Origin: Photobacterium malacitanum
GTDB taxonomy: Bacteria > Pseudomonadota > Gammaproteobacteria > Enterobacterales > Vibrionaceae
Reading direction: 5' to 3'
Length of the DNA stretch: 64,000 bases
Assembly (NCBI RefSeq): GCF_900185615.1
Contig: NZ_FYAK01000013.1
Coordinates: 16,600-80,599 of the forward strand
Positions 34,079-44,947 of the stretch are shown here, one piece after another. The translations under genes were made by a program, and so were the position numbers. The notes beneath the pieces were generated by a model. The model was not told the DNA's origin. It did no database searches and saw only the letters and a program-made list of their open reading frames with translations. Every line of letters begins with the position of its first letter. Positions within the stretch are counted from its first letter, which is position 1.

Positions 34079-34084
34079 TATAAA
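34079..34084 (+). promoter_or_regulatory. rpsB promoter (extended -10)
   Basis: TGGTATAAA forms an extended -10 (TG-N-TATAAA), followed by a GC-rich discriminator GCGCGCC as in stringently controlled ribosomal promoters. No good -35 is at the right distance. Confidence 0.5.
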
Positions 34085-34090
34085 GCGCGC

Positions 34091-34328
34091 CGTAAACAGT
34101 GATTTTGTTTCTGTTATTCGCGAAAATTTACCCTTAGCTGGCTAAGTTAGCGTGTATTAATGGTACAACTTGATTGGATTACACATACTTTTATTTATTA
34201 TTCACACATATCGACACATCTGCCGGGGTGCTCAGTTACTTATGTTAAGTAACAATAGCGATTATGCTGTTATCGAGTCGGTTTTAAGATGGGATATGTG
34301 GACGCCTAACCCCATAGAGGATTATTCA
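34091..34328 (+). promoter_or_regulatory. rpsB 5' leader, probable S2 autoregulatory region
   Basis: About 240 bases lie between the promoter and the rpsB ATG, without a credible gene. In gammaproteobacteria the rpsB leader is structured and is bound by S2 to repress rpsB-tsf. The segment CTGCCGGGGTGCTCAG (34219-34234) resembles a conserved leader element as I remember it. The inverted repeat GTTACTTA-TGT-TAAGTAAC follows at 34235-34253, and AGAGGA precedes the start codon. Confidence 0.55.
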
Positions 34329-35057
34329 ATGGCAACTGTATCAATGCGCGACATGCTTCAGGCTGGTGTACACTTTGGTCACCAAACTCGTTACTGGAAC
34401 CCAAAAATGAAGCCATTCATTTTCGGCGCTCGTAACCGTGTACACATCATCAACCTAGAAAAAACTGTACCAATGTTCAATGCAGCACTAGCTGAAATTG
34501 AAAAAATTGCTGCTCGTAAGGGTAAAGTTCTTTTTGTTGGTACTAAGCGCGCAGCTAGCGAATCAATCAAAGAAGCAGCAATCAGCTGTGACCAGTTCTA
34601 CGTAAACAACCGTTGGTTGGGTGGTATGTTGACTAACTGGAAAACTGTTCGTCAATCAATCAAGCGTCTTAAAGAACTTGAAGCTCAATCTATTGATGGT
34701 ACTTTCGAAAAGCTAACCAAGAAAGAAGCGCTTATGCGTACTCGTGAAATGGAAAAGCTTGAGAAATCACTAGGTGGTATTAAGAACATGGGCGGCCTAC
34801 CAGACGCAATGTTCGTAATCGGCGCTGACTGTGAGCACATCGCAATCAAAGAAGCTAACAACCTAGGTATCCCAGTATTTGCTGTTGTTGATACTAACTC
34901 TGATCCAGACGGCGTTGATTTCGTTATCCCAGGTAACGATGACGCAATCCGCGCGATTCAGCTTTACACTGGTTCTGTAGCTCAAACTGTTAAAGAAGCT
35001 CGTAACCAAGATATCGCTGTTCAAGCAGAAGAAGACGGTTTCGTAGCTGAAGCTTAA
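34329..35057 (+). CDS. rpsB: 30S ribosomal protein S2
   Basis: Ribosomal protein S2 of the small subunit. The start is the ATG at 34329 ([23 protein letters not shown]) with AGAGGA 8 bases upstream. The open frame continues 53 codons further up but that part is the leader. The 242-residue length matches E. coli (241). [23 protein letters not shown] is characteristic. Codon use is strongly biased to the preferred set (CGT, GGT, AAC, TTC), as in tsf. It is transcribed with tsf through a partial terminator. Confidence 0.98.
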   Translation: MATVSMRDMLQAGVHFGHQTRYWNPKMKPFIFGARNRVHIINLEKTVPMFNAALAEIEKIAARKGKVLFVGTKRAASESIKEAAISCDQFYVNNRWLGGMLTNWKTVRQSIKRLKELEAQSIDGTFEKLTKKEALMRTREMEKLEKSLGGIKNMGGLPDAMFVIGADCEHIAIKEANNLGIPVFAVVDTNSDPDGVDFVIPGNDDAIRAIQLYTGSVAQTVKEARNQDIAVQAEEDGFVAEA

Positions 35058-35115
35058 TAGCCTGCTGCTTTACATAAGCATCTTAAGTTACCTTGCGTAA
35101 ACTAAGAATGGTTAC

Positions 35116-35143
35116 CAGGGGCCGATAATGGCCCCTGATTTTT
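35116..35143 (+). terminator. rpsB-tsf intercistronic terminator/attenuator
   Basis: An 8-bp GC stem (CAGGGGCC / GGCCCCTG) with a 6-base loop, followed by ATTTTTA. It probably lets part of transcription through to tsf. Confidence 0.8.
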
Positions 35144-35174
35144 ACTCAACGAATTCAAATCTGAGGATTATCAC

Positions 35175-36020
35175 ATGGCAACAGTTACAGCTGCCCTAGT
35201 TAAAGAACTGCGTGAACGTACTGGCGCAGGTATGATGGATTGTAAGAAAGCACTAGTAGAAGCTAACGCTGATATCGAGCTAGCAATCGAAAACATGCGT
35301 AAGAGCGGTGCTGCTAAGGCTGCTAAAAAAGCAGGTAACGTAGCAGCTGAAGGTACTATCATCATCAAAGATGCTGACGGTAAAGCAGCACTTGTTGAAG
35401 TAAACTGCCAGACTGACTTCGTTGCTAAAGACGGTAGCTTCCTTGCATTCGCTAACTCTGTTGCTGATGCAGCACTTGCTAGCCACGCTACAGTTGAAGA
35501 GCTTCAAGCACAATTTGAAGAAGCACGTATCGAGCTAGTAGCTAAGATCGGTGAGAACATCTCTATCCGTCGCGTAGCTTACATTGCTGGTGACAAAGTT
35601 TCTGCTTACACTCACGGTGCTCGCATCGCAGTAGTTGTTGCTGGTAACGGCGACGAAGAAACTCTTAAGCACATCGCTATGCACGTAGCTGCATCTAAGC
35701 CTGAGTACGTTAACCCATCAGACGTACCTGCTGAAGTTGTTGCTAAAGAGCGTGAAGTTCAAGTTGAAATCGCAATGAACGAAGGCAAGCCACAAGCTAT
35801 CGCTGAGAAGATGGTTGAAGGCCGCATGAAGAAGTTCACTGGCGAAGTTTCTCTAACTGGTCAAGCTTTCATCATGGAACCAAAGAAAACTGTTGGTGAC
35901 GTACTGAAAGAAACTGGCGCTACAGTAACTAACTTCGTACGTCTAGAAGTTGGCGAAGGTATCGAGAAAGCTCAAGAAATGAGCTTTGCTGAAGAAGTAG
36001 CAGCTGTTCAAAAAGGTTAA
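35175..36020 (+). CDS. tsf: Elongation factor Ts
   Basis: The guanine nucleotide exchange factor for EF-Tu. The 281-residue length is normal (E. coli 283). The N-terminal UBA-like domain has [16 protein letters not shown], followed by the TDFVAKDG motif that contacts EF-Tu, and the C-terminal region ends in [13 protein letters not shown]. Codon use is highly biased. GAGGATTATCAC precedes the ATG. Confidence 0.98.
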   Translation: MATVTAALVKELRERTGAGMMDCKKALVEANADIELAIENMRKSGAAKAAKKAGNVAAEGTIIIKDADGKAALVEVNCQTDFVAKDGSFLAFANSVADAALASHATVEELQAQFEEARIELVAKIGENISIRRVAYIAGDKVSAYTHGARIAVVVAGNGDEETLKHIAMHVAASKPEYVNPSDVPAEVVAKEREVQVEIAMNEGKPQAIAEKMVEGRMKKFTGEVSLTGQAFIMEPKKTVGDVLKETGATVTNFVRLEVGEGIEKAQEMSFAEEVAAVQKG

Positions 36021-36040
36021 TCCTTTTTAATCAGAATACC

Positions 36041-36070
36041 AAAGACCGCAACCGACGTTGCGGTCTTTTT
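36041..36070 (+). terminator. Terminator after tsf
   Basis: A 12-bp stem (AAAGACCGCAAC / GTTGCGGTCTTT) with a 4-base loop and T-run. Confidence 0.9.
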
Positions 36071-36112
36071 ACAACTCCATATCTCAAAATCAGCTTGGAA
36101 GGTAAAAAAAAC

Positions 36113-36841
36113 ATGACCACAAACCCTAAACCAACTTATCAACGTATTCTTCTAAAACTAAGTGGTGAAGCACTACAAGGTAAAGAAGGATTTGGTATTG
36201 ACGCTCAAGTTCTTGACCGTATGGCACAAGAAGTAAAAGAACTCGTTGAATTAGGTGTTCAAGTCGGCCTTGTTATCGGTGGCGGTAACCTATTCCGTGG
36301 CGCTGGTCTGGCTGAAGCGGGTATGAACCGAGTTGTGGGCGACCACATGGGTATGCTAGCAACGGTAATGAACGGCTTAGCAATGCGTGATGCGCTGCAC
36401 CGTGCCTATGTGAACGCGCGTGTAATGTCTGCTATTCCTTTAAATGGCGTATGTGATAACTATAACTGGGCTGATGCGATCAGTCAGTTACGCCAAGGCC
36501 GTGTTGTTATTTTCTCTGCAGGTACAGGCAATCCGTTCTTCACAACAGATTCTGCTGCATGTCTTCGTGGTATCGAGATCGAAGCTGATGTAGTATTAAA
36601 AGCAACAAAAGTTGAAGGCGTGTTCACGGATGATCCAGTTAAAAATCCTGATGCTACGCTTTGTGAAAAGCTGAGCTACCAAGACGTACTTGAAAAAGAA
36701 CTTAAGGTAATGGATTTGGCTGCATTTACTCTTGCTCGTGACCACAACATGCCAATTCGTGTATTTAACATGAATAAGCCAGGTGCATTGCGCCGTGTTG
36801 TTATGGGTGAGCAAGAAGGTACGCTGATCACTAACGCTTAA
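36113..36841 (+). CDS. pyrH: Uridylate kinase
   Basis: Phosphorylates UMP to UDP; a hexameric amino-acid kinase-fold enzyme activated by GTP. The ATG at 36113 follows GGAAGG; the TTG at 36095 overlaps that site and is rejected. The 242-residue product has [32 protein letters not shown] and the [19 protein letters not shown] motif. It lies between tsf and frr as in most gammaproteobacteria. Confidence 0.97.
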   Translation: MTTNPKPTYQRILLKLSGEALQGKEGFGIDAQVLDRMAQEVKELVELGVQVGLVIGGGNLFRGAGLAEAGMNRVVGDHMGMLATVMNGLAMRDALHRAYVNARVMSAIPLNGVCDNYNWADAISQLRQGRVVIFSAGTGNPFFTTDSAACLRGIEIEADVVLKATKVEGVFTDDPVKNPDATLCEKLSYQDVLEKELKVMDLAAFTLARDHNMPIRVFNMNKPGALRRVVMGEQEGTLITNA

Positions 36842-36907
36842 GCCTTGTGAATTTAATGTAGTGCTGAAATCAGCGCTATGATGACAGCATAATTTAAGGT
36901 ATTTATC

Positions 36908-37465
36908 GTGATTAACGAAATTAAACAAGATGCGCAAACGCGCATGGAAAAAAGTGTAGAAGCGCTTCGTAACCAACTAGTAAAGATCCGTACAGGTCGT
37001 GCACATCCAAGCCTACTTGATACTATCCATGTTGAGTACTACGGTGCAAACACACCGCTAAACCAAGTTGCTAACGTAGTTGCTGAAGACTCTCGTACAC
37101 TTGCGATTACTGTTTTTGACCGTGAGCTTGCGCCAAAAGTTGAAAAAGCGATCATGATGTCTGATTTGGGTCTGAACCCAATGTCTGCGGGTACGGTAAT
37201 TCGTGTACCATTGCCACCGCTAACAGAAGAGCGTCGTCGTGATCTAGTTAAGATTGTACGTGCAGAAGCAGAACAAAGCCGTGTAGCTGTGCGTAATATT
37301 CGTCGTGATGCTAATGCAACAGTTAAATCTTTACTAAAAGATAAAGAAATTTCTGAAGATGATGATCGTCGTGCACAAGATGAAGTTCAGAAACTAACAG
37401 ATGAAGCTATCAAGAATATTGAAGCTGTTCTTGAAGTGAAAGAAAAAGAGCTAATGGAAGTTTAA
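36908..37465 (+). CDS. frr: Ribosome recycling factor
   Basis: Splits post-termination ribosomes together with EF-G. The 185-residue length is exactly typical. It starts at GTG 36908 ([20 protein letters not shown]). The three-helix bundle ends with [21 protein letters not shown] (in parts), and the two-domain family pattern [26 protein letters not shown] (in parts) is present. A terminator follows before uppS. Confidence 0.97.
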   Translation: MINEIKQDAQTRMEKSVEALRNQLVKIRTGRAHPSLLDTIHVEYYGANTPLNQVANVVAEDSRTLAITVFDRELAPKVEKAIMMSDLGLNPMSAGTVIRVPLPPLTEERRRDLVKIVRAEAEQSRVAVRNIRRDANATVKSLLKDKEISEDDDRRAQDEVQKLTDEAIKNIEAVLEVKEKELMEV

Positions 37466-37498
37466 GACATTATTGTCTTAATTTAGCTGACAAAGTTA

Positions 37499-37531
37499 AG
37501 GCGCTGTGCGGCAGCACGGCGCTTTTTTTTT
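37499..37531 (+). terminator. Terminator after frr
   Basis: A GC-rich stem (GCGCTGTGC / GCACGGCGC, one G-T pair) followed by a long T-run directly before uppS. Confidence 0.88.
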
Positions 37532-37542
37532 GAGGGATAAAT

Positions 37543-38304
37543 ATGGCACAACCTTCAATAGACGCTGTTCCTTCAGCCGACTATCTTCCACAACACATCG
37601 CAGTGATTATGGATGGTAATGGCCGTTGGGCTAAAGCCAAAGGTAAAGCGCGAGTATTTGGCCATAAAGCAGGTGTAGAAGCAGTACGCAAGACCGTTTC
37701 TACTGCAAATCGACTTGGTATTAAAGTTGTTACACTGTTTGCTTTCAGTAGTGAAAATTGGCGTCGTCCAGAGGATGAAGTCTCATTACTAATGGAATTA
37801 TTCATGACCGTTTTAGGTCGTGAAGTTAAAAGACTACATAAAAATAATATTCGATTATGTATTATCGGAGACAAAAGTCGCTTCAGTACTCGTTTGCAGA
37901 AAAAAATCGCTGCAGCAGAGCTATTAACTGAGGATAACACAGGGCTAGTGCTAAATGTGGCTGCTAACTACGGCGGTCAATGGGATATTCTTCAAGCCAC
38001 AAAGCAAATGATGCAGCGTGTTATTGAACAACAACTTGATATTGAATCTCTGACTGAACAAGATTTAGCACAGGGATTAGTGACTCAAGGCTTACCTGAT
38101 GTTGATCTGTTAATTCGTACCAGTGGTGAATGTCGCATTAGTAATTTCATGCTGTGGCAAACCGCCTACGCGGAATTATATTTTACGGAACAACATTGGC
38201 CTGACTTTGATGAACAAAGTTTAGTTGATGCTGTGGCATGGTTTGTGAATCGTGAACGTCGTTTTGGTTGTACTGGCGAGCAGATACAAGCTTTGTTAAA
38301 ATAA
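37543..38304 (+). CDS. uppS: Undecaprenyl diphosphate synthase (cis-prenyltransferase)
   Basis: Condenses eight isopentenyl units with farnesyl diphosphate to make the C55 lipid carrier for peptidoglycan and O-antigen. The 253-residue length is typical. The motif [14 protein letters not shown] holds the catalytic Asp, [11 protein letters not shown] follows, and the C-terminal [19 protein letters not shown] and [13 protein letters not shown] are conserved. The ATG at 37543 is directly preceded by GAGGGATAAAT. Confidence 0.97.
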   Translation: MAQPSIDAVPSADYLPQHIAVIMDGNGRWAKAKGKARVFGHKAGVEAVRKTVSTANRLGIKVVTLFAFSSENWRRPEDEVSLLMELFMTVLGREVKRLHKNNIRLCIIGDKSRFSTRLQKKIAAAELLTEDNTGLVLNVAANYGGQWDILQATKQMMQRVIEQQLDIESLTEQDLAQGLVTQGLPDVDLLIRTSGECRISNFMLWQTAYAELYFTEQHWPDFDEQSLVDAVAWFVNRERRFGCTGEQIQALLK

Positions 38305-38412
38305 AAGACATTATTTTCGCCAATGCGCAGGGTTGTGTGTTGGCGTTATTGTTTAAGTAACGGTTTTTTCCGATACTAAATATTATATCTCCTATATAAA
38401 AGAGGACGCAGT

Positions 38413-39261
38413 TTGCTCAAGCAACGAATTATTACCGCGCTAATCCTCGCGCCACTCGTCATTGCAGGAATATTTTTTCTGCCGTTGCCTGCTTTTATTA
38501 TTGCGATGGCTGCAATAACCTTAGTTGGTTTCTGGGAGTGGACGCAGTTCGTTAACGCATCATCACGTATCAATACGATGATTTTACCGACGATCATGCT
38601 GGGAGCAAGTATCGCGCTATTACCCACAGATCCTGCTTCTCTTTCTCACCCTGATGGCATCTATCGCGCTATATTACTTATTGGTGGTTTATGGTGGTTA
38701 GTCGCATCCGCATTAGCGATTAGTTATCCTAAAAGTGCAGATTTCTGGTCAAAGAAACCGTTTTTAAAACAAATTTTTGGCTTGCTCACATTATTGCCTT
38801 TTTTTTGGAGTATTTTAATGCTCCGTGCCGTGAATTATGACAATAATCCGTATCACGGTGCTTGCTTAGTTTTACTAGTGTGCTTATTAGTGTGGGCTGC
38901 CGATACTGGCGCTTATTTCTCTGGCAAGCGCTTTGGTAAGCATAAGATGGCGCCTGCAGTGAGTCCAAATAAAACCATTGAAGGGCTTATTGGTGGAGCC
39001 TGTCTTGCTATTTTAGTGACCTGGTTAGGTTCATGCTTATTATCGATTGAGTTTTCATCATTAGGCCAATTATTCTTTATTGCGATTGTCACGGTGATTA
39101 TTTCTGTCTTGGGCGACTTAGTTGAAAGTATGTTTAAACGAGTGTCAGGCATTAAAGATAGCGGTAATATACTGCCTGGGCATGGCGGTATTCTTGATCG
39201 AATTGATAGTTTAACTGCAGCGATCCCTGTATTTGCGTTGCTCTATCTGTGGCTAATATAA
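38413..39261 (+). CDS. cdsA: Phosphatidate cytidylyltransferase
   Basis: Makes CDP-diacylglycerol from CTP and phosphatidate, the branch point of phospholipid synthesis; an inner-membrane protein with ~8 membrane segments. It starts at TTG 38413, with AGAGGA upstream, giving MLKQRIITALILAPLVIAGI, close to the E. coli N-terminus. The 282 residues end with the family signature around GDLVESMFKRVSGIKDSG and PGHGGILDRIDS. A terminator follows before ispC. Confidence 0.96.
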   Translation: MLKQRIITALILAPLVIAGIFFLPLPAFIIAMAAITLVGFWEWTQFVNASSRINTMILPTIMLGASIALLPTDPASLSHPDGIYRAILLIGGLWWLVASALAISYPKSADFWSKKPFLKQIFGLLTLLPFFWSILMLRAVNYDNNPYHGACLVLLVCLLVWAADTGAYFSGKRFGKHKMAPAVSPNKTIEGLIGGACLAILVTWLGSCLLSIEFSSLGQLFFIAIVTVIISVLGDLVESMFKRVSGIKDSGNILPGHGGILDRIDSLTAAIPVFALLYLWLI

Positions 39262-39282
39262 TTAATAATAGCCATCTTTTCT

Positions 39283-39308
39283 AAAGGCAGCTATTTCGCT
39301 GCCTTTTT
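39283..39308 (+). terminator. Terminator between cdsA and ispC
   Basis: An 8-bp stem (AAAGGCAG / CTGCCTTT) with an 8-base loop and T-run. Confidence 0.85.
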
Positions 39309-39327
39309 TGTAACTGTAAGTGATTTT

Positions 39328-40524
39328 ATGCGTAAGTTAACGATTCTTGGTGCGACGGGCTCAATTGGTAGTAGTACGTTAGCGGTAATTGCTCAAAACC
39401 CTGATGCATTTGAAGTGACCGCTTTAGCTGCGGGTTCTAATGTTGAAAAGATGTTTGCATTATGTCAGCAATGGCAACCCAAATATGCTGCAATGGCATC
39501 TGCAACCGCTGCAGCTCAACTTGAGACATTGATTAAGCAAGCGAGTTTGAATATCACAGTATTAAGTGGTGATGAAGGCATTTGTCACGTTGCTGCATTA
39601 GATGAAGTTGATACTGTGATGGCGGCAATTGTTGGTGCGGCGGGTTTATTACCCACTATGGCTGCGGTTAAAAAAGGTAAGCGGATCTTATTAGCTAATA
39701 AGGAAGCGTTGGTAATGACGGGCCAAATGTTCATTGATGCATGTGAACAATATGGTGCGGAATTATTACCTGTTGATAGTGAACATAACGCAATTTTTCA
39801 GGCATTACCGGCTAATATTCAGCGCCGTATGGGACGTTGTGATTTAGCAGCTTCTGGAGTAAGTAAAGTATTATTAACCGGCTCAGGTGGTCCATTCCGC
39901 TATACTGAGATCAGTGCCTTAGATGCCGTTACTCCAGCGATGGCGATTGCACATCCTAACTGGTCAATGGGGCCTAAAATCTCGGTTGATTCTGCAACTA
40001 TGATGAATAAAGGCTTAGAATACATCGAAGCACGCTGGCTATTTAATGCTAGCCGTGAGCAGATGCAAGTGATTATTCATCCGCAGTCAGTGATCCATTC
40101 AATGGTGCAATACAAAGATGGCTCGGTCATCGCACAAATGGGTTTGCCCGATATGTGTACTCCGATTGCGTGTGCAATGGCTTATCCTGAACGTGTTGAT
40201 GCGGGGGTTGCACCACTTGATTTTAGTAAGATCGGCGAGTTTACCTTTATGGAGCCTGATTTTGAGCGTTACCCATGCTTAAAATTAGCTATTGATGCTT
40301 GCTATCAAGGACAAGCCGCGACTACAACTCTAAACGCTGCTAATGAAATAGCGGTGGCTGCATTTTTAGCCACAGAGATCCGTTTCACTGATATTGCGAA
40401 AGTAAACCAGCTAGTGTTAGAAAGAGCAGTATTAACTGAACCTAATGATATTGATGCCGTAATGATGCTAGATAAACAAGCACGTGAGCTTGCATTAGAC
40501 ATTATTGCGAAGGAATTTGCATGA
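39328..40524 (+). CDS. ispC: 1-deoxy-D-xylulose 5-phosphate reductoisomerase
   Basis: Converts DXP to methylerythritol 4-phosphate with NADPH in the MEP isoprenoid pathway. The 398-residue length equals E. coli Dxr. The NADPH motif [15 protein letters not shown] is at the N-terminus. The metal ligands lie in [15 protein letters not shown], and the flexible loop and substrate contacts in [24 protein letters not shown] (in parts). It overlaps rseP by 4 bp. Confidence 0.97.
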   Translation: MRKLTILGATGSIGSSTLAVIAQNPDAFEVTALAAGSNVEKMFALCQQWQPKYAAMASATAAAQLETLIKQASLNITVLSGDEGICHVAALDEVDTVMAAIVGAAGLLPTMAAVKKGKRILLANKEALVMTGQMFIDACEQYGAELLPVDSEHNAIFQALPANIQRRMGRCDLAASGVSKVLLTGSGGPFRYTEISALDAVTPAMAIAHPNWSMGPKISVDSATMMNKGLEYIEARWLFNASREQMQVIIHPQSVIHSMVQYKDGSVIAQMGLPDMCTPIACAMAYPERVDAGVAPLDFSKIGEFTFMEPDFERYPCLKLAIDACYQGQAATTTLNAANEIAVAAFLATEIRFTDIAKVNQLVLERAVLTEPNDIDAVMMLDKQARELALDIIAKEFA

Positions 40525-41876
40525 TTGAATTTATCCGTAATTTAAGCGCTTTTTTAGTTGCTCTTGGTATTCTTATCGCAGTGCATGAGTTTGGTCACTT
40601 TTGGGTTGCTCGTCGCTGTGGTGTCTATGTTGAACGTTTTTCTATTGGTTTTGGTAAAGCCTTGTTTAAGCGCACAGGCAAAGATGGCACTGAATATACA
40701 TTAGCCATGATACCACTTGGTGGTTACGTTAAAATGCTTGATGAGCGGGTAGCAGAAGTACCGCCAGAGAAACGTCATATGGCGTTTAATAATAAGAAAA
40801 TTTGGCAACGAAGTGCTATTGTTGCTGCAGGGCCGATGGCAAATTTTTTGTTTGCTATTTTCGCTTATTGGGTGGTTTATCTGATTGGGGTTCCAGCATT
40901 AAAGCCAATCATTGGCGAAGTTGCTCCTCAATCAATTGCAGCAAAAGCGGGAATTATTCCTGGAATGGAACTAAAATCAGTTTCGGGACTCGAAACATCT
41001 GATTGGGAATCAGCTAATATGGCATTAATTTCCCAAATCGGTGATAAACAAGTGGTCATAACAGCACAAGAGCCTGACAGTTCGGTTGTTGTTTCACGTA
41101 CACTTGATTTAACTCATTGGTCATTTGATCCTGAATCACAGCGAGTATTGACGACATTGGGGATCACCCCATTTACACCGCCAATTACGCTAACTGTTTC
41201 ACAACTTGTTGATAATAGTGCAGCAAGTGATGCAGGATTTAAATTAAATGATAAGATTGTCGCAGTAGATAATAAATCAGTAACGCAGTGGCAGCAATTT
41301 GTTGATGCTGTTCGTACACATCCTGGAACAACGCTACAAGTTGAAGTTTTACGTGATGAAGAACCGATGATGCTATCATTGACGCCTCGTGTAAAAGTAG
41401 AAGCTGATGGCAAAGAAGTTGGCTATGTAGGATTGGCACCAAGTATTGAACCTTGGCCAGCATCATACAAAGTTAATTTGCAGTTTGGTCCGATTGATGC
41501 GGCGATAAAAGCGACCGAAAAGACCGGTCAATTAGTATCATTAACGTTTGATATGGTCACTAAGCTTGTTACTGGTGATGTTGCAATGAAAAACCTCAGT
41601 GGGCCGATTTCTATCGCCAAAGGGGCTGGAATGACTGCCGAGTTTGGCTTAGTGTATTTCCTTGGTTTCTTAGCGTTGATCAGTGTTAACTTAGGCATTG
41701 TAAACTTATTACCTTTACCTGTGCTTGATGGCGGACATTTAATGTTTTTTGCTGTTGAGGCGGTAACTCGTCGTCCTGTATCTGAACGAATTCAGGATAT
41801 TGGCTATAGAGTGGGATCAGCCATCTTGGTTGCGTTAATGGCGGTTGCGCTATTCAATGATTTTACCCGACTTTAA
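40521..41876 (+). CDS. rseP: Site-2 protease RseP
   Basis: An inner-membrane zinc metalloprotease that cleaves RseA to release sigma E and removes remnant signal peptides. The zinc motif HEFGH is at 22-26 in the first membrane segment, two PDZ domains lie in the middle (~115-310), and [15 protein letters not shown] near the C-terminus supplies the third metal ligand. The 451-residue length is typical. It overlaps ispC by 4 bp and precedes bamA. Confidence 0.97.
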   Translation: MIEFIRNLSAFLVALGILIAVHEFGHFWVARRCGVYVERFSIGFGKALFKRTGKDGTEYTLAMIPLGGYVKMLDERVAEVPPEKRHMAFNNKKIWQRSAIVAAGPMANFLFAIFAYWVVYLIGVPALKPIIGEVAPQSIAAKAGIIPGMELKSVSGLETSDWESANMALISQIGDKQVVITAQEPDSSVVVSRTLDLTHWSFDPESQRVLTTLGITPFTPPITLTVSQLVDNSAASDAGFKLNDKIVAVDNKSVTQWQQFVDAVRTHPGTTLQVEVLRDEEPMMLSLTPRVKVEADGKEVGYVGLAPSIEPWPASYKVNLQFGPIDAAIKATEKTGQLVSLTFDMVTKLVTGDVAMKNLSGPISIAKGAGMTAEFGLVYFLGFLALISVNLGIVNLLPLPVLDGGHLMFFAVEAVTRRPVSERIQDIGYRVGSAILVALMAVALFNDFTRL

Positions 41877-41912
41877 TAAATGCGTATTTAGCAAGGAATA
41901 ATCAGTACAGTA

Positions 41913-44318
41913 ATGGCGATTAAAAAACTGTTAGTCGCATCGCTGCTTTTGACAAGTAGCGTTGCGCATAGCGCGGAAAATAAATTTGTAGTTGATAACA
42001 TTCGTTTTGAAGGTCTTCAACGAGTCACTATGGGCGCTGCATTGTTAAAAATGCCAATTCGCGTTGGTGATACCGTTGATCCACAGGATATTTCAGCACT
42101 GATCAAATCTCTTTATTCTTCCGGCAACTTTGAAGATATTAAGGTATATCGAGACGGTAATACGTTACTGGTCGATGTAAAAGAGCGTCCAACTATTGCA
42201 GATATTACCTTTGCGGGTAATAAAGCCATCAAAGATGAGCAGCTAAAAGAGAATCTTGAAGCATCAGGTCTGCGTGTTGGTGAAGCGTTAGATAGAACAA
42301 CCTTATCTAAGATCGATAAAGGTCTAGAAGATTTCTACTACAGTGTCGGTAAGTATAATGCCACTGTAGAAGCGGTTGTGACGCCTTTACCGCGTAACCG
42401 TGTTGATGTGAAATTTGTCTTTACTGAGGGCGTATCAGCTAAAATTAAGCAGATCAATATCCTTGGTAATCATGTTTTTAGTGATGCTGATTTGATCAGT
42501 AAGTTCAAACTTAAGGACAGTGTGCCTTGGTGGGACTTTATGGCCAATGAAAAGTATCAAAAACAAGTATTGCAAGGCGATTTAGAAACATTACGCTCGC
42601 AATATTTAAATAATGGTTATTTAAAGTACCGTCTAGAATCAACGCATGTTGCTATTTCTCCTGATAAAAAAGGCGTGTACATTACCCTAAAAGTTCATGA
42701 AGGTGAGCAATACAAGGTTAAAAACGTTAAGTTCCAAGGTGACGTTGCTGGCCGTGTTGCGGCATTTGATAAACTGGTGACCTTTAAACCTGACAGTGTT
42801 TACAATGGTGCAGAAGTTACTGCATTAGAAGAAGCTGTGAAACGTGAATTGGGTAAAGCAGGTTATGCTTATCCAAAAGTTACCATCATGCCTGAATTTG
42901 ACGATGCAGCACATCAAGTGACGTTGATCGTTAATGTTGAACAAGGTAAGCGTGTGTATGTACGTAATATTGAATTTAGTGGTAATAATACGACTAAAGA
43001 TGAAGTATTACGTCGTGAAATGCGTCAAATGGAAGGCTCATGGTTAAACGGTAAAGCGATTGAAACGGGTAAACAACGTTTAAACCGCACCGGTTTCTTT
43101 GAAAATGTTGATGTACAAACTGTGCGTGTACCTGGTTCTGACGATCAAGTTGATGTGAAGTACAAGGTTAAAGAAGCAAACTCAGGCAGTGTTAACTTTG
43201 GTGTCGGTTACGGTACTGAATCTGGTATTAGTTTTCAGGCGGGTTTAACCCAACAAAACTTCTTGGGTACTGGTAATCTGTTTGGCATTAATGCAATGAC
43301 CAATGATTACTCTAAAAACATTAGTCTTGAATATAAAGATCCGTACTTTACGATCAATAACGTTAGCTTGGGTGGTAAAATTTACTACAACGAGTTTGAA
43401 GCATCTGATGCTAATATCTCGGATTATACTAACCAAAGTTATGGCGCAAGTTTAACTTGGGGCTTCCCGTATAATGAATTGAACTACTTCGATTTTAGTC
43501 TTGGTTATGATCATAATAAGATCTCTAATATTCAAGATTACTATCAGATCCAGCAGTTCAAAAAGATTCATGGTTTTGATCAGGATAGTGATAACGCAAT
43601 TTCACTTGATGACTACAGTTGGACTGTGGCATGGACGCGTAACCACTTAAACCGCGGTTATTTCCCGACTTCAGGTAATTACCAGAGTGCGTCATTTAAG
43701 ATGACGATTCCAGGTTCTGATTCGCAGTACTTCAAAACTCAATATGATGTGCGTCAATATATTCCATTAACGGAAAAACAAGACTACACCTTATTGTTAC
43801 GCGGTAAGTTAGGTTACGGTAACGGCTACGGTAAAACTGATAATGGCAGCGATCAATTGATGCCATTTTATGAGAACTACTATGCCGGTGGTTTTACCAC
43901 TATTCGTGGTTTCCGCTCAAACACTGTTGGTCCAAAAGCGGTTTATGGTCAAGGCCAAGGCAATAACCAAAAAGGTGTGGTGAGCGACGAATCTACCGGT
44001 GGTAATGCGATTGCACTCGCAAGTATGGAACTAATTGTTCCAACCCCGTTTGCTTCACAAGAAATTAAAAATCAAGTACGTACTAGTTTCTTTGTTGATG
44101 CGGGTTCAGTATGGGATACTGAATTCCACCCTGATTATACTAACGTAAGTTCATTACCTGATTACTCAGATCCAGGTATGATTCGAGCGTCTTACGGTGC
44201 TGCATTACAGTGGATGTCTCCAATGGGTCCACTTGTATTCTCGGTTGCTAAACCAATCAAGAAATATGAAGGGGATGATGAAGAGTTCTTCACATTCACC
44301 ATTGGCCAGTCATTCTAA
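41913..44318 (+). CDS. bamA: Outer-membrane protein assembly factor BamA
   Basis: The essential Omp85-family core of the BAM complex. The 801-residue protein has a signal peptide (KKLLVASLLLTSSVAHSA), five POTRA domains (~22-420) and a 16-strand barrel. The lid motif TTIRGFRSNTVGP and the terminal FTFTIGQSF, ending in Phe, are typical. It precedes its periplasmic partner chaperone gene skp by 17 bp. Confidence 0.98.
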   Translation: MAIKKLLVASLLLTSSVAHSAENKFVVDNIRFEGLQRVTMGAALLKMPIRVGDTVDPQDISALIKSLYSSGNFEDIKVYRDGNTLLVDVKERPTIADITFAGNKAIKDEQLKENLEASGLRVGEALDRTTLSKIDKGLEDFYYSVGKYNATVEAVVTPLPRNRVDVKFVFTEGVSAKIKQINILGNHVFSDADLISKFKLKDSVPWWDFMANEKYQKQVLQGDLETLRSQYLNNGYLKYRLESTHVAISPDKKGVYITLKVHEGEQYKVKNVKFQGDVAGRVAAFDKLVTFKPDSVYNGAEVTALEEAVKRELGKAGYAYPKVTIMPEFDDAAHQVTLIVNVEQGKRVYVRNIEFSGNNTTKDEVLRREMRQMEGSWLNGKAIETGKQRLNRTGFFENVDVQTVRVPGSDDQVDVKYKVKEANSGSVNFGVGYGTESGISFQAGLTQQNFLGTGNLFGINAMTNDYSKNISLEYKDPYFTINNVSLGGKIYYNEFEASDANISDYTNQSYGASLTWGFPYNELNYFDFSLGYDHNKISNIQDYYQIQQFKKIHGFDQDSDNAISLDDYSWTVAWTRNHLNRGYFPTSGNYQSASFKMTIPGSDSQYFKTQYDVRQYIPLTEKQDYTLLLRGKLGYGNGYGKTDNGSDQLMPFYENYYAGGFTTIRGFRSNTVGPKAVYGQGQGNNQKGVVSDESTGGNAIALASMELIVPTPFASQEIKNQVRTSFFVDAGSVWDTEFHPDYTNVSSLPDYSDPGMIRASYGAALQWMSPMGPLVFSVAKPIKKYEGDDEEFFTFTIGQSF

Positions 44319-44335
44319 TTTTTAAGGAGAGTCTT

Positions 44336-44845
44336 TTGAAACAGTGGATTAAAGCAGCAAGTTTAGGTTTAGTAATTTTATCTTCATCTATGTATGCCAA
44401 TGCAGCAGAAGCTGCACAAAAAATCGGTTATGTGTCGACAGGTCAGGCAATGTCTGAGTTAGCGGCGCGTTATAAAGTGCAGGAAAAATTGCAAAAAGAG
44501 TTCAGTGGTCGCGTAGCAGCATTACGTGCGATTGAAGGTAAAATGAAAACCAAAATCGACAAGATGAAGCGTGACGGTGAATTAATGACACCTAAACAGC
44601 GTACTGATATTCAACGTGAACTTGCAGCTCTTGATTCTGATTATAAGCTAAAAGCAAAAGCACTAGCTGAAGATCAACGTCGTCGTGGTATGGAAGAAGA
44701 GCAAAAGTTAGTTAAGAAGATCCGTACAGCTATCGACACTGTAGCGAAGAAAAATGGCTACAATGTTGTACTAGACGCACAAGCGGTATTATTTGCAAGC
44801 AAGAGCGATGACTTATCATCTAAAGTTATTGCAGCTGTAAAATAA
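44336..44845 (+). CDS. skp: Periplasmic chaperone Skp (OmpH)
   Basis: A trimeric periplasmic holdase for unfolded outer-membrane proteins. It starts at TTG 44336, with AAGGAGA upstream. The signal peptide runs to about residue 23 (LGLVILSSSMYANAA), then QKIGYVSTGQAM begins the core and long charged helices form the tentacles (FSGRVAALRAIEGKMKTKI). The 169-residue length is close to E. coli (161). Two hairpins separate it from lpxD. Confidence 0.95.
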   Translation: MKQWIKAASLGLVILSSSMYANAAEAAQKIGYVSTGQAMSELAARYKVQEKLQKEFSGRVAALRAIEGKMKTKIDKMKRDGELMTPKQRTDIQRELAALDSDYKLKAKALAEDQRRRGMEEEQKLVKKIRTAIDTVAKKNGYNVVLDAQAVLFASKSDDLSSKVIAAVK

Positions 44846-44866
44846 AACAGTCGCCCTGTGGTAAAC

Positions 44867-44893
44867 GTTGTAGCTGGCAGGGTCAGCTACAAC
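44867..44893 (+). terminator. Hairpin after skp
   Basis: A 10-bp perfect stem (GTTGTAGCTG / CAGCTACAAC) followed by TTTT. A second hairpin (AACAGCCAC / GTGGCTGTT) follows at 44903-44925. Confidence 0.75.
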
Positions 44894-44947
44894 TTTTGAT
44901 CTAACAGCCACCTTATGTGGCTGTTGTTACAAGAGAGATAGAATAAT

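Noticed and set aside
34170..34328. 53-residue N-terminal extension of S2
   Set aside because: Family length and the AGAGGA before 34329 fix the start; the upstream open part is the mRNA leader.
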